NCBI GenBank assembly: GCA_001599935.1
Contig: BCIJ01000023.1
Coordinates: forward strand, 171,049 to 235,048
Direction: 5' to 3'
DNA: 64,000 nucleotides
DNA from: Holtermannia corniformis
Lineage: Eukaryota > Basidiomycota > Tremellomycetes > Holtermanniales
Shown: piece by piece, positions 35,301-47,200 of the stretch
Position numbering within the stretch: the first letter of the stretch is position 1
Layout of the letters: each line of letters begins with the position of its first letter
Program-made: the position numbers and the translations under genes
Notes under the pieces: model-generated
Database searches by the model: none
The model's input: the letters and a program-made list of their open reading frames with translations, nothing else
Told to the model about the DNA's origin: nothing

Positions 35301-35800
35301 AGACGCATGATCGTTTGCTCTGGCCTCGCATCACCGACACGACATCCTGGCCTCGCTCGAAGCCGAGGACGAGTACATTGCTCGGGTGTACGGAGACGAC
35401 TACCAGTTTCTCAAAGGGGATGACGAAACTTGGCAGGAGTTCCGCAGGGTCGTCAGACGTAAGCTCTTGACCGTGACCTGATGGAAGACTTTGGCGAGAA
35501 CGACTATCTCGCGGCACTCTGCGATCGCTTGCGGTACCAGGTCGATAAGTCTCTGTTCCCGCTGGATTCGTGGATGGAGACGGAGCGCCGCCAATGGTTC
35601 TCGAAGCTATAGAGACCGAGGCGCCTTTTGCCCACATCACGGTAAGTCATCTGCCCTCATTGCCTGTCGCGCGCTGACGTGACGCTTAGCCATGTTGCGC
35701 GCTCGCTTGGCAGACGAGGGAGGAGACGAGGAAGATCTGTCTATCGAGTTCCACGAGGTTGAACGCAATCGGCATCAGTTCGCGATCAGTCAAAGTGTCA
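32335..35800 (+). pseudogene. H2: HNH-like paralogue, decayed 3' half
   Basis: ATG 32335 opens MPPITDNNVDHTPLMFTLDL, matching H4 exon 1. Exon 2 begins VIARAVQAERARRR; exon 3 has SFSPASTDIHTPNL, then a GLGLDLTD motif, a Pro-rich linker and PTSVDWDNRLHDFTSMFDF. The core (VFHRSWQSSADYD, IENWNIKIYALASDG, LFAG), the HNH exon (CRISGLG ... VGHVIPLDD) and LPHNVSNLM are present. After LNLRCRLVDSRHP the Ser-rich linker hits a TAA at 35012 and changes frame; a one-base deletion near 35335 separates WPRITDT from DILASLEAEDEY, and a TGA lies near 35480. The last exon begins MLRARLADEGG. At the HNH N+9 position it has Lys instead of the Glu seen in other copies. Probably not functional. Confidence 0.7.
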
Positions 35801-35962
35801 GTAAACGTTGTACAAATGATATGTGTGATGAATATAAACAGACAGTGCAGGTTAGGATGGTGCCGCCACAAGTAGATATCCACCTTCTTTGCTTGCTCGA
35901 TTCACACAGTCCTCACTGCCGGGGTCCGAGGATCATGCTCGACACTCCGCTACATGTTACCA

Positions 35963-36480
35963 TGCCCTCCACTTGACCTGGTCCACCTCAGTCAGGATTG
36001 TTCGCGACAGGACAAGATCCGAACCTAACCGCAAGGCATTATGAGAGCGGCACGTCATCGCCCGTTGTCCGACCAGTCAGCCTCCAACAGAATCTCAACC
36101 GAACTCCGCCGCCGGCCCGGCCATGATCATGCCCGACCTCTCGACTCTCAGCCTCCAGGCCAGCGTCTCACGCAGCAACAGCGGTCAGAAGTTCGCGCAA
36201 CCAAGCGCTGTCGATGGCTATGCTCCAGCCAATGACGGCATGGATGGGCGCGAAACCAGTCGTCTGACGAGTACCGACAGCGCTGTCCCGAGCAGAAACG
36301 ATTGGGAGTCTGAAGCTGGCGACATCGCGCCGGAATTCAAACTTTGGCCTAAAACACCGACACGCAGATTCTCGCTTCTGTAACGAGCCAGTATCGTCAT
36401 GTGTCGAGCTGCCACTTTGCCCCATCACCGCGCTTGTGCTTGCAGCGCTCGGGCCATGGTGCATTTTCAAAGCTCGTAAG
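35963..36480 (+). pseudogene. H3: short relic of the HNH-like family
   Basis: A leader similar to that of H2 is followed by a segment reading LSLQASVSRSNSGQ, matching the SxFSPASTxxxTPxL...SVSRRNS region of H2 exon 3. It then jumps directly to FKLWPKTPT and, in a shifted frame, DTQILASVTS, which matches the LWPxITxxDILxxL block of the C-terminal domain. The whole core and HNH region is missing, so H3 is an internal deletion product. Confidence 0.55.
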
Positions 36481-37460
36481 CGTGAGCAGCCGCTCCGCAG
36501 ACTGCCACACTTTGGACAGATCCAGTCTCCCGGAGCATAGAGCTACACGAAGAGACGGCATCAAAAATCCGAGCATGGCCGGTCCGCCACTCGCCACTCT
36601 TGAGTGATCCCGAAACGCCGGTCGCCCGGCTTGGTCGGCGCCACCACGCTGACACCTTCTCGCGAATCTCTCACCCTCATGCGCGCCGCATCACCTTGCT
36701 GATTCCAGATAGATAGCATTGATCGACCTGGTGGCGCGACAGTCAATCTTAAGACGTTGATTCAAAACTTGAAAACGAATCAACTTGTCGAGGGTCCTTG
36801 CAAGTCAATCGAGCACTGGAGTTCCCCTCTGGAAGGGCCATGAACTTGAATGGCCGTGCGAAACCGATAAACATGAAATCCGCAATGAGTGGGAGGAGAC
36901 CGACAAAGCTGCAAGCAATCGACGGGCGATGAATGGGCGGAGGAGACGCCGTGGCCGATCTCAGCTACACAAGCTTGGTGGCTCGAGCTCGAGGAGAGGC
37001 GCACAAAGGGGCTATGGGGCTCGGCTACAACGTCGCCTGGCGCCTCGGCGCACAAGCGGCTCAGGCTTGGTTCGACAAGCTTTGCCAAATCAATTCGAGC
37101 CATGTAGGAAGCGCGCCATGGTCAAGCGCGGATTCAGCATCAAAACACCGGAAGCAACTCCGAATCGTTCAACCCACCGCGATGCTGCTTGCTTGTGAAA
37201 CCTAATGCCGATCTGGAATCGAAATCGACGGAGCTGAAATGGATCGATGCTTGGGGACTGTATCTCTTCCAAGGCAAGTCCGAACTGTCGATCAGCCACA
37301 CCGCCCTCGCATATCGCATGGATCGACCGCGTCAAGGTTCAAGGATGAACATTGGAACTCGAGGGATGCCAGTGACCTTGTACCGAGTGCAGCCGCGCCG
37401 GGCTTGTCATAGGTGATGTATCTAGAGGACGTGTCACTGGCGAGTCACGTGACGATCGCC
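36481..37460. other. Region without a recognised gene
   Basis: About 1 kb between the H3 relic and the H4 leader. An open frame at 36933-37205 (+) reads like sequence between genes and has no known relative. Nothing else supported. Confidence 0.35.
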
Positions 37461-37522
37461 CTCCTCCCAACATTCCTCAACGCGACCGGTCGAGACTCGG
37501 ACACGGTCACCGACTCGCCACC

Positions 37523-40500
37523 ATGTCCTCGCCCAATGCACCTAACGACGACGACGACACGCTCATGTTCCAGCTGGACATTAACGACGACGTGGGCGAG
37601 ATCCAACCAAGAGCCGGGGTCCTCGAGATTGTGCACCGAGCCGATGGTGGCCTCGACTCTAACCACAACGTGCAAGATGCATTGGACGCGAGTGGGACGA
37701 GCACCCTGCCGGCTGAAGACGTCGCAAAGGATGAGCAGGAGGTTGAAGAATGTGTCGCCGGTGCGTGGCGTCTGTGCGGAGACGATGGGATCTGACAGAC
37801 GCAGCCGTCATGAATGCTGTATACCGCGAGAGGGCGCGACGAGCCCCGGTCGGCAGCACACACACCTCGGTCCCAGCAGACGATGACGACTGGGTCGCCG
37901 CGGCCGCCCGCTCATTTGTCGAATATGCGTTTGCGCCAGTACCGACTGAGGGAGCCGAGCGCGTCAGCGAGGACGAGGGGGAGCAGCACCACGTCGACAC
38001 CGGCAGAGGTGAACGACAAGGTCGGTTCGAAAAAGTCAGCGTCTCCTCCAACACGCAACACGACCGTCCTCGCTCGCCAAGCGAGTACAGCTCCCAGTAT
38101 TCTGAGTACGCTGCATTCCTGCCCAGATGTGCGCGCTAACGTGGTGCAGCCTTCGCCGTGCTAGCCATCAACCATCCATCGAGTCCCTCCTCTTCTCTCC
38201 CGCCAGTACCAACCTTCTTACACCCGGCCTCTCTTCGCCTGGCTTCCCGTCATCATTGTCGCTCCGGCACAGCAAGCCCGACATGGCTGAAGGGTTAGCT
38301 CAGAATGTCGACCATTCAGAGGAGAAGATTGCGCTCGAAGGTTCGAAGGATGAGCAGGCCGAGCAGGTCCTCGAACCGGAGCATGACAAGAATAGCGGCA
38401 ACGCTGGGCCCGAAGATGTGATTGGGCTAGGGATTGGCATGCACGACATGTCGCAGCAATCTATATCGCAAGAGTAAGTTTCGATGATCATTCCGTGCGC
38501 ACTGTGTGGTCCGAACTGACGGGTTGGCAGATCGACCGCAACCATCGCCCGACCACCCTCTCCTCGTCCGCACCCACCCCCACCCCCACCCGTCGATTGG
38601 ATTTCCACCTTACAAGACTTTGCGAGCATGTGGCGTTTCTTCGCTGCGCCTACGCAGCCTTACCTGTGGGAGATTGGGTCAAGCACGGGACCAATCGAGG
38701 ACATACGACGGCAGCTGTCGTTGGATGCGCACAGCTCTGTGTTCGACTACATGGTCAGCTTTCGCATCCCCATATTCCTCAAGTCGTGGAAGAGTTTGCG
38801 TGACTATGACGAGGAGACCATCATGCGTAAGCTGGGTGGCTTGGAACGCCGGCACAGGAGTTTGATCGAAACATCCGGCTACTGGCAACCCAAGACCAAA
38901 CGAGCCGTCAAGGAGCTGTCAGAAGATGAGCTGAAGCTCAAGAACTGGAATTATCGAGTGTACGCCGCCACGCCCGACGGCGCCTTACGGCTCTTCGCCG
39001 GTATGTGATCAAGTATGCAGAGGACCTGCGCTGACAGCACCCACCCTAGGTTTCGCAAGACCGCAACGCGACGATCGACCGCAGTGGCGAGTGACTGCCA
39101 TGCACCTCATCAAACGAGTGTGGATCCTAGCCAACGAGGAGGGTAGGCAGCGCTCTTGGATCCTCAAGCGGTATCCAGAGGGTGATGCGCTCGATTGGAG
39201 GTCAGAGCAAGCCGTTGCACCTCACAGGTTCATCGTCTGTGTCGACGCCACGCCGTCCGGTCAGAGTGTGCAGCGTTGGTCCTTACGTTTGGTTGCAGGT
39301 TGGCATACTCATCCCAAACTCAGGCTTCGAAACCGTGCCGCTGGAACACGAATTTCCGCACTATGGACACCCCAAGGTCTTTGATGCCGAAGAATTTGAC
39401 TTTCAGTGCTCTCACGAGCTCAGGCAAGACGATTTGCCGGGCCAGACGGTTCGGGCAGACAAAGCGGTAGGTGTCGCAATAAAAACAGACTTCACGCCTG
39501 AACTGACGGTCACGTCAGTTGAAAACGGTCAGCTCGGTGCTTGACGTATGCAGGTTGCTGATCGGAAGCAGTCTTGGATGCCAACGAGCTTGGTCAAGGG
39601 TCGCGAAGACGTATGTCCATTGACCGGACGATCGGCCGACCAGCACTCGTCCAATCACTACTTGCAAGGCATCACGGCCCATGTCTTGCCCAAGGGCGAT
39701 CCGTTCCTAGTGTGTGGCAAGCATTGACGTTTGCAGGGTGTTGCTGACTTGACCAGTCGTACCTTTACCATGTCGCGTGCGATCCGGCGCTCGTTGTATG
39801 GGAGAACACAGCGTCCGGTAGATTGGCCCCAAGTCAACAGGGCTACTTCTCGCCTACGCTGAGCCTGGTTCCTCACCATCTAGCCAACATGATGGTAGTC
39901 AACAGGCCGGTGGAAGAGCGCGCGTACGACCTCTACCAGCTCTACGTCGATCCTTACGACAACACCCTGACCTATGAAGGGTGTCTCGACGATAAAGGTG
40001 TCGAATTGCTTGATCTGATGCGCCACGGGCAAGCCGCATTGCCTATCGTTGATCAAGCCAAGGAAAGCAAGCTCAGCGACGTCTCCGCCGTTGGCCATCT
40101 TTATCGCATGCGGCATGTTCTCAACTTGAGGTGCCGTCTTCAGAGTCAAGATGCGGCCAGAGCGGACGCGCCGGCGTTACCGATGCAGCTCGTGGCATGT
40201 GAAGTCGCATCCGAACCAGACGTCGCGGCCGAGACTGGCGCGGTCGACAAAAGCTCGACTTCCTCTCGTGATCGGACATCGTCGAGTGACCAAAACCTGT
40301 CAGGCCCGCCACGTTTCAATTCGAGCGAGCGACAGGTGAAGATCCTATCCCAACCTGAGCTGAAGCTTTGGCCGCTGGTTACGAAGAGCGATATTATTTG
40401 CTCTGTCGCAAGTGAAGACGCGCAAATGCGCCGTCTGCAGGATGAGGATGGGGAAGTTGAGGCCAGCGATGCCGACGTCTGGCAGGAGCTGCGATGGGCA

Positions 40501-41073
40501 GTCCACCGGCAACAAGCTCTTGAGAATCAATGGATCGAACAGGGCGATTGGAACCTTGGCCGGTTGTACGAGGTCATCGATGAGCTTGAGTACGATGTGC
40601 GCAAGACGCTGTTCGGCCTCGACGCCTGCCTCGATGCCGAAGATAAGCGCTGGGTCATCGATGCCATCACAGAGACGAACACGCCGTTTGAAGTTATCAT
40701 TGGTCAGTCGAAGTGGCGATTTCGTTCGAGGAGTAGCTGATAGATTTCAGCTATCCTTGCCAGTCAGATGGAGGGCGCCGAGTCCGACGTCGGCGATATC
40801 ATTGACGACGCTCGTCATCCGTGGCTGAGTCAAGTCGGTCAAGGGCGTCAAGGTGGTCGTGGGCCTCGCCTTTCCGACATCTCAAATAGCAGCAAAGCAT
40901 CCGACGTGCCCTCTTTATCTTCTGGTTCATCCACCTCAAATTCGACGGCTTGGGTCAGTGATCAAGAAGACCACAAGCAAATTGCAAAGCCATCAAACAT
41001 GCCGGCTATTGCAGAAAAGGTGCTTCAGGCCGATGCCGCGCTCCACATTGTCGACGGCGGGATGCTTGAGTAG
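37523..41073 (+). CDS. H4: intact HNH-like paralogue
   Basis: ATG 37523; exons 37523-37760, 37799-38105, 38150-38473, 38531-39000, 39050-39259, 39324 to about 39467, an HNH exon (about 39552-39709), a long exon (about 39759-40702), and a last exon from about 40751 to 41073; phases agree. Protein is roughly 1,000 residues. Order: acidic N-terminus (DDDDTLMFQLDIND), VIGLGIG motif, Pro run before VDWISTLQDFASMWRFF, core (FLKSWKSLRDYDEETIM, LKNWNYRVYAATPDG, MHLIKRVWILA, GDALDWRS), HNH-like unit (CPLTGRSADQHSSNHY ... TAHVLPKGD, then VPHHLANMMVVNRPVEERAY), Ser-rich linker, and helices ending ETNTPFEVIIG. The last exon is longer than in H5 and repeats the GRGPRLSD linker motif. No signal peptide. 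Resembles HNH_2-type domains; a nuclease role is unproven. Confidence 0.8.
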
Positions 41074-41244
41074 GAGCAATGACAGGATAGTGCGCATGTG
41101 ATGACAGTAACTGGCCGTTTTTGAACAACATGAGCCTAGGGCAATGTACCCCGCTATAGTATCATACTTCGGCGAGCTTGCAAAGCGCCACAGCAACGGC
41201 ACATACCCACCGCCGGCGCGCGATGAAGTCCGTTATATGTTCAA

Positions 41245-41576
41245 GTGCGAATCGGCCTCATGCTAAGCTGGAGACCTCGATCGACTCCAAAGCGTGAGGT
41301 CACAGGCTGGATGCCGAGGCCAAGCGTTGTCCTACGCAATGGGAGCAGGTGGAATCTCTCGTCTTGTACGGGACGACCAAGTATGCCACTCAGATGCGCT
41401 ACTGGGCGACTCGGCTCGTCGATGGGCGGCGGTCCGGCATTGACGTTGCTCAGGCGAGAACCGAAGGAGGGCCAGAGCCGGCCTTCCGATCGAGAACAGT
41501 CGACTCCCTTCGGACACAGCGACATCTGGCTGTATTGAGCACAGCGACGGCCGCAAGACGTCTGGATGTTAGATGA
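41245..41576 (+). other. Orphan coding-like fragment
   Basis: One frame reads WEQVESLVLYGTTKYATQMR followed by a YWATRLVDGRRSG stretch, with protein-like composition and no start codon in context. It could be the remains of a gene or transposase. No family recognised. Confidence 0.25.
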
Positions 41577-41860
41577 GGATTGGAACCGTGATGCATCTAG
41601 CTCGATACGACACTACTTTATAGCATTCCAACTCCGCTCGGTCCCGGCTCTAGTCCCGCTCGGTCCCGATGTCTCGCCGAATGTTCCGGACACTCGGCTG
41701 CAGGCTGGCTGCATCATTGGCCAGGCCAAACGGGATGGACGGGCCAGACGGGTCGCTGCACGGCCGGATGCAGCGGCCGGATGCAGCGGCTCCGTCCGTC
41801 GAAGTGTCGTAATCCAACACTGGAGGCTATACGCGATACAAGCTCCTCATGAGGAACAGA
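41567..41860 (+). repeat. Dispersed repeat, copy A
   Basis: Collinear with 48602-48890: shared blocks include GTTAGATGA, ACCGTGATGCATCT, GATGTCTCGCC and GTCGTAATCCAACA, in the same order and orientation. Contains GCCGGATGCAGCG twice in tandem. Two undetermined bases (n) occur a little downstream at about 42033 and 42040. Confidence 0.65.
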
Positions 41861-42161
41861 GCGTTGGCACGGGCTGAAGCGGAAAATCAAGCACGCGAAG
41901 AACGTTGCGAAAAAGCACGCCTTGCAAAGGCCCGCAAGGCTGCCGCTGCATCGAGCGAAGTTCAAGCGCAATGAGCAGACAGTGGAGGGTCTCTATGAGG
42001 TGGAAATGTCGCGTCGCCGAGAGTGGCGTGGGNAGGAGGNTGTACTTTGGTCATAGCGACTTGAGAGTTTCGACTCGACGGCGAGTGTTTGTATATGCAT
42101 CAATACAGCTACGTCAATATGCGCCTCGTTGAGTTCCGCAATGATGAGCGCAGCGGCCACA

Positions 42162-42437
42162 TCACGTTCGGCCAGAGGGAAGCAAGCTATCCGCTGCGGT
42201 ACCACTGATCTTGAACCTATCCTCCTTGATCTTCAACCAGTAGAAGCCACTCTCACAGGTCGCCGACTCGATCTCGGCGTCGACGAGGCCTTGCCTGGTG
42301 GCAAGCACCGCCTTGTAGAAAAAATGTTCGCACGATGAGTCGTAAGGACCATCGTTGATGTACGACCTCGCCTTTGAGATGATCATTACAGTACCGTAGA
42401 CCGTCTCGAGAGTTTTGAGGACGCTTGAGTCGGACAT
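42162..42437 (-). CDS. Small protein sP3, paralogue trio member
   Basis: ATG 42437, 91 residues, no intron. Central part reads VYGTVMIISKARSYINDG followed by CEHFFYKAVL, which lines up with the HRYYNGTL and HTFYNAML segments of sP2 and sP1. More diverged than the other two and with a longer charged tail (KIKEDRFKISG). No signal peptide, membrane helix or known domain. Same strand as sP2 and sP1. Confidence 0.5.
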   Translation of the reverse strand: MSDSSVLKTLETVYGTVMIISKARSYINDGPYDSSCEHFFYKAVLATRQGLVDAEIESATCESGFYWLKIKEDRFKISGTAADSLLPSGRT

Positions 42438-42642
42438 GTGTATACGGAACGAGGGTCGTCTCGAGTCAGGCCATATGAAGACCTTTCATCATCTGCTCAG
42501 CGGGGACAAAGGTAGTCTGCTATATGCACAAAGACCGAGTAAGACGGATCCTTTGTCAAGGACAGCTGCTGGACAGCTGCACCGCAATAAGTGCATGACG
42601 CGTCAACGATGGGCTATGCGACAATGATCACGATTTCAACGC

Positions 42643-42879
42643 TCATGGGCGGGGAGTGGCAGCGTTTTCAAAGTCGATACAGCCATCCCTGAAGACACTC
42701 AAGGTCTGACTGCGTGGGCAGTACTTGACGACAACGCTGAACCCGTGCAGTGTACCGTTGTAGTATCTGTGTTCGACCTCGACCCCTTCACCGTCATCCA
42801 GGGGGATCTTGAGCGATTGGCTGAAGTCAACTGAGACAGGACCGCGGGTGGTCTGATAGGTTCCACTGGATGTGAACAT
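42643..42879 (-). CDS. Small protein sP2, paralogue trio member
   Basis: ATG 42879, 78 residues, intronless. Contains GPVSVDFSQSLKIPLDDGEG, VEVEHRYYNGTLHGFSVVVK and ends DFENAATPRP. sP1 shares the layout G-x-[VL]-x-V ... H-x-[FY]-Y-N-x-x-L-x-G ... V-x-V-[KR]-x-C-P and the tail [DE]-[DE/F]-x-N-A-A-T. The predicted fold is a small beta sandwich or barrel by pattern of alternating hydrophobics; no family recognised. Confidence 0.6.
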   Translation of the reverse strand: MFTSSGTYQTTRGPVSVDFSQSLKIPLDDGEGVEVEHRYYNGTLHGFSVVVKYCPRSQTLSVFRDGCIDFENAATPRP

Positions 42880-43246
42880 TGCTGGGTGACAGGAAGCTCT
42901 TGCAATCACCGCGCTTTATCTATTAATGGTCAGCAGACCTTGGGAGCGCGCCCAGACGGCGAGTGAAGGCGAACGAAAGGAACCTCGGCCTTGGGTAACT
43001 CCGTTCATATTGTCGCCAGCGACACAGGTGCTGCACCAGCAGCGCAATGGTACGATCCGGCCGGTTCAGGTAGCGCTCCAAGACTCGCGCAGCAAACATT
43101 GTGATCACTGCGCGGTAGCTCAAAAGAGCACGCCGCTCAGCCTTGAAGCCCGGCTAGACTCGCTACGTCACAATATGCTGGCAGGTGATGCATCGTATGA
43201 CTACAACGGTCATGACCGTCACACCGTCCTCCTTGCTACTGCAAGC

Positions 43247-43480
43247 TCAACGAGTTGTGGTCGCAGCGTTGTCCTCTAGCGGCATTCTCCCTTTCGTGTG
43301 GACGGTCGTGCCTTTAGTGGGGCAGATCCGCACGATTACGTTTTCTCCGTTAAGCATCGCGTTGTAGAAGGTGTGGGTATGCACTGCGCCCGTGGCAGTG
43401 CGAATTGGAACCGATTCGTAACGTGACGTGTTAACCGTGAGCACGCCTGCGGGGGTGTCATGACTTTCGTAATTCGACAT
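43247..43480 (-). CDS. Small protein sP1, paralogue trio member
   Basis: ATG 43480, 77 residues, intronless. Reads SHDTPAGVLTVNTSRYESVP, then VHTHTFYNAMLNGENVIVRI, then CPTKGTTV, ending PLEDNAATTTR. It is clearly related to sP2 along its whole length, including the single Cys-Pro and the NAAT tail, so both are likely real genes rather than chance frames. No secretion signal. Confidence 0.6.
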   Translation of the reverse strand: MSNYESHDTPAGVLTVNTSRYESVPIRTATGAVHTHTFYNAMLNGENVIVRICPTKGTTVHTKGRMPLEDNAATTTR

Positions 43481-44214
43481 GGTGAATAGTTTCCCTCGTA
43501 TGCTGTACTGTCTAGACTGTCTTATACGTTTGAGGATCCTGATCGGCAGCGGATACAGATTGCGGAGTGTGGCATCGGTCCGACTGCGCTCCGAGCCCCA
43601 TTGTGCGCTTCTGGGTCTGTCCATTTGCTAGACAGCCTCTTTGAGTCGGACGCTTTTCTGTGTCAGACATGCGGCATGTCACCAGGAAGGATTCAAGTTC
43701 CGCCGAAGGGCAAAGGAGGCGCGGCATGCAAGAGCATCCAGCCGGCAATCAGCAGGGTTGCCTCGGCTTGCTTGATTGAGAATCTGGGCGGCACTGCGCG
43801 TGGTCAGTAGCGAGTACATGCCAAGTGGGCGGCAAGCTGTGTCTGGAAGTCACGCGACGCTCAAGTCGCTACAGTTTCGCTGCAGTCTTTGAGCTAGCTG
43901 AGCAGCTCGGAGCATTGGCCAATCAAACACTTATCTGAAAGCACGGGGGAGGTCGAGTGCAACTCGATCATCAACATCAATCTAGCCTTCGACGGCAATC
44001 TTTTTGCGCTTCGTCGGCACGCTGGGTCGACGAGGTGGTCAACCGAAAATCAGAGCCAGTCGCTCACGCGCTCGTCAAGGGCAGAGCGATGCCGCGCAAC
44101 TCTTGAGAGCTTGTTAAAGTATCAACGACGTGTATCGAAAGAGAAGCAGCCGAGAAGTCAGACGCATTAATCGGCGCTACATGGATTCTCTGCAATCAAC
44201 ACTATCAAACATCC
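43481..44214. other. Region without a recognised gene
   Basis: About 730 bp between sP1 and the 3' end of H5. Presumed sP1 promoter and H5 3' flank. No repeat or coding stretch identified. Confidence 0.4.
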
Positions 44215-47200
44215 TCGAGCATTTCGCCCGGTCCTCCCAGCCTCACCACCCGTGTGTTGGGTCGTGAAAGCATGTCCGCAATGTCCACCTCGGCTTCGAT
44301 GAGGGTTTTGCGGAGGATGGCTGAGACGGCACGTTAGTTCAATGGCTGGGGCGTGTGTCACTTACCGGTAATGTCCTTGGGTGGGGTGTCCGTCTCCTCA
44401 AGCTGCTCAAAAACCCAAGCCTGGTCTTGTTTCTGAAGGATGTGGCTGAAATAGTTGAGGTCTTTTTGGATATCGGTTCTCAAGCCATCCTGCAGTGCTG
44501 CCACCGTAGAGTACGAACAGTAGTCTGGGTCCGGGATTAGTCCGAGGTCGATGGCTTTCTTCCGGCGGTATGCGAGCCGATATTCGAGCCAAAGATCGTC
44601 AACATGGTCGGGTGGCCAATTCCCGTGCAGGCACAAGTAGTCAATCTTCTTCTCGTGCTCCTGCAACGCTTCCAGGATATCGGCGTGCGTGATAAGAGGC
44701 CAGAGACGAGGGACGACGTTACTGGTCGACTTGTGTTTATCCTGTCCGCCGAAGTTGTCGTCCACTAATGTCGCGCTCGAGGTGATGGAGAGTGTGCCGC
44801 CCGGGGGGAAGCCGAACTCAGGGTCAACAAGGGTTGAAGTTGAGGAGGGCTGACTTGCTGCGCTGCCGACACTTTCGTCGGACAGTCGAGGACCTCGTGC
44901 ACGTTGGGACGTGCCTGGCGCACTCGTGAGAGCAGTCGTGTTTGCTGTTGACGAGCTAGGTGGTGCCGAGACCCTATCACCGATGCGTCGTTCATCGCTG
45001 AGCGCGCCGTTCTGCTCGACTGACATCGGTTCGAAATAGCCATCGTTGGCAAGCCGCTGGAGTTGTAGACCAGGATGAGTTGGGTCGTGGAGGCGGCATC
45101 TCGTGTTCAGAACGTGCTGCATCCGGTGCAGATGACCGATGCGGTTCGACTCTAGTGTTGGGGTCAATTCGGATAGGTTGAAGGCAGGCGGTAGCGGAAG
45201 TCCATGACGGACTGGGTCCAGCAGACTGGCCGCCGAGCTTCCCAAGCAGCCCTCGTACCAGAGCGAGTCGTTGTGCCACGGATCGATGTACAAGAGCGTC
45301 GCGTCGTAGACGTCAACCTCCAGTGGCTTGTTCAGGATCACGAGGTTGGTGATGTGGTTGGACAAGAGCGCCATTGCCGGCGCAAAGTATGCTGCCTGGC
45401 TTGGCGCGAATTGTCCAGCTGCGGTTCGTTCGTACTGTAGCAAGCCGGGGTCAAATGTAGGGTGATAGAGGTATGCCTAAGCCAGTTAAGCGCTGCTTGC
45501 ATATGAAGCAAATCATCTGCTGGTTACGCACCAGGAACTCATCCGCTTTGGGTATGATATGTCCAGCTGCGCCTTGATAGTGCTGGTTGATGGAGTGCTC
45601 TTCGGCGCTCCTGCCAGAGGTGCGGCAGTAAGACTCGCGCGCCTTTACAAAAGCAATCGGCATCGCGTCCTGTGGTGTGATCAGCAAGTGTACGAGACGC
45701 CACCCGAGACTTTGCGAACCCTTGAATGCTGCAAGCGGTGCGTCAGCACCTCAGCAGAGCCAGATTCCGTAGTCGACATACCACCATATCAGGCCGAACC
45801 GGCCGTCCCACCTCTCCTTCTGCCCTCGTCCAGGTACATGGAAAGCAGTAGTCGCGCGCGGGGTCATAGATCTTCTTGGGATGCCCATAGTGGCTGTACT
45901 CCCACTGTAGCTGTACTGGCTGTATCACTGCAACAATCGTTAGCAACATCGGCAGCTCGACGCCTGTGTGCTCACCTCCTGCTAACTCTTCACAGACGAA
46001 AAAGTCGCCCGGGGCGACCGGCTCATCTACGCGCCAGTCCATGACTTGGCCTGTGGTACAGCGCGCTAAGAACCAGAGGCGATCGCGTTCCTCTTCTGCG
46101 GCGAGCATCCAGACCCGCGACATGAGGTGCAGAGCGTTCACATGCCACTCTGGTCTCTCCGGGTTCTGTGGTCGGGCGAACCCTGATGATATGTCAGCAC
46201 CTCACAGTCTCCCGTAGCCCAGGTACCAACCTGCGAACAATCGATAGCCTCCTTGGGGTGCCAAGGTGAAGACTTTGAAGTTCCACGTCTCAATCTTGAG
46301 CTCGTCCTCGCTCTGCTCCTTTTTACTTGTACCGGGGGGCGCGAGGTGGTCGGCTGCGGCAATGGCGGCAGTGCGTTGGCTCGCGAGATCTGCAAGCTTC
46401 GACATGACGATATCTCTGTCGTAGTCAACCAATTGCTCCCACGAGTCGAGGAAGATCGGCACGCGACGGCTCCTGAGGTAGGCGTTGAGCGATGAGAACA
46501 GCGCGGGCCCGAGTTGACCCCGGCAGCGCTCAATGAGACCGGTACTCTGAACGGTACGCCATTTCTCGGGTGAGGTCGGGTTGGCGAAGACGTCCCATAG
46601 GCCCGCAAACGTCTGCGTCGTGTTGACCCAGTCGACCGGGAGCGGAGGACGGGGCGGTGCTGGCGTGATTGGGAGCGCGGAGCTTGAGGATGGACTCGGT
46701 ACTCTGCCGAGCAGCAATATTAGCTTGTGTCTGTAGAATTGGCCGCAAGATTGGACAAACAACTCACTTGTTCTCGATAGCGTCCTCAGCGTTACCACTC
46801 TCTTCATCGAAGAACGTAAGGCCCAACCCAACTCCCTCGTTCATCATATCATATGCCTCGAAGTCTCCTGACCCAGCAGTCGCGTCATTGTTGTGTTCGA
46901 GCCACTCGAATAAGGCGCCGACGACATGAGAGGCGCTCGACCGATTCTTGGCAGCGATATCCATGGAGTGGGAGGAGGAGGTAGTGTATCCGGTGTCGGG
47001 AGTCACGAGGAAAGACAAAGCCTCGTCGCGCAGTGAGTCGCTAGCGCTGCTGTTGTGAATGTCGTCAGCTTTGTGTTACGACTATGTCTCAACCTGGATT
47101 GCGCACCTGAGGGAAGAGGCAGTATCCGCGGCCTGTGTATGGCCACTCCCATCATTGCCAGCGTCCCCGCATTCATCTTGCCTCTCACGCTCCAATTTCT

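Noticed and set aside
37090..37335. Minus-strand frame between H3 and H4
   Set aside because: No relatives, no paralogue in the window and overlaps an equally open plus-strand frame.
42033..42040. Two undetermined bases as a sign of a mis-join
   Set aside because: Isolated single n characters in non-coding sequence; nothing else suggests a break there.
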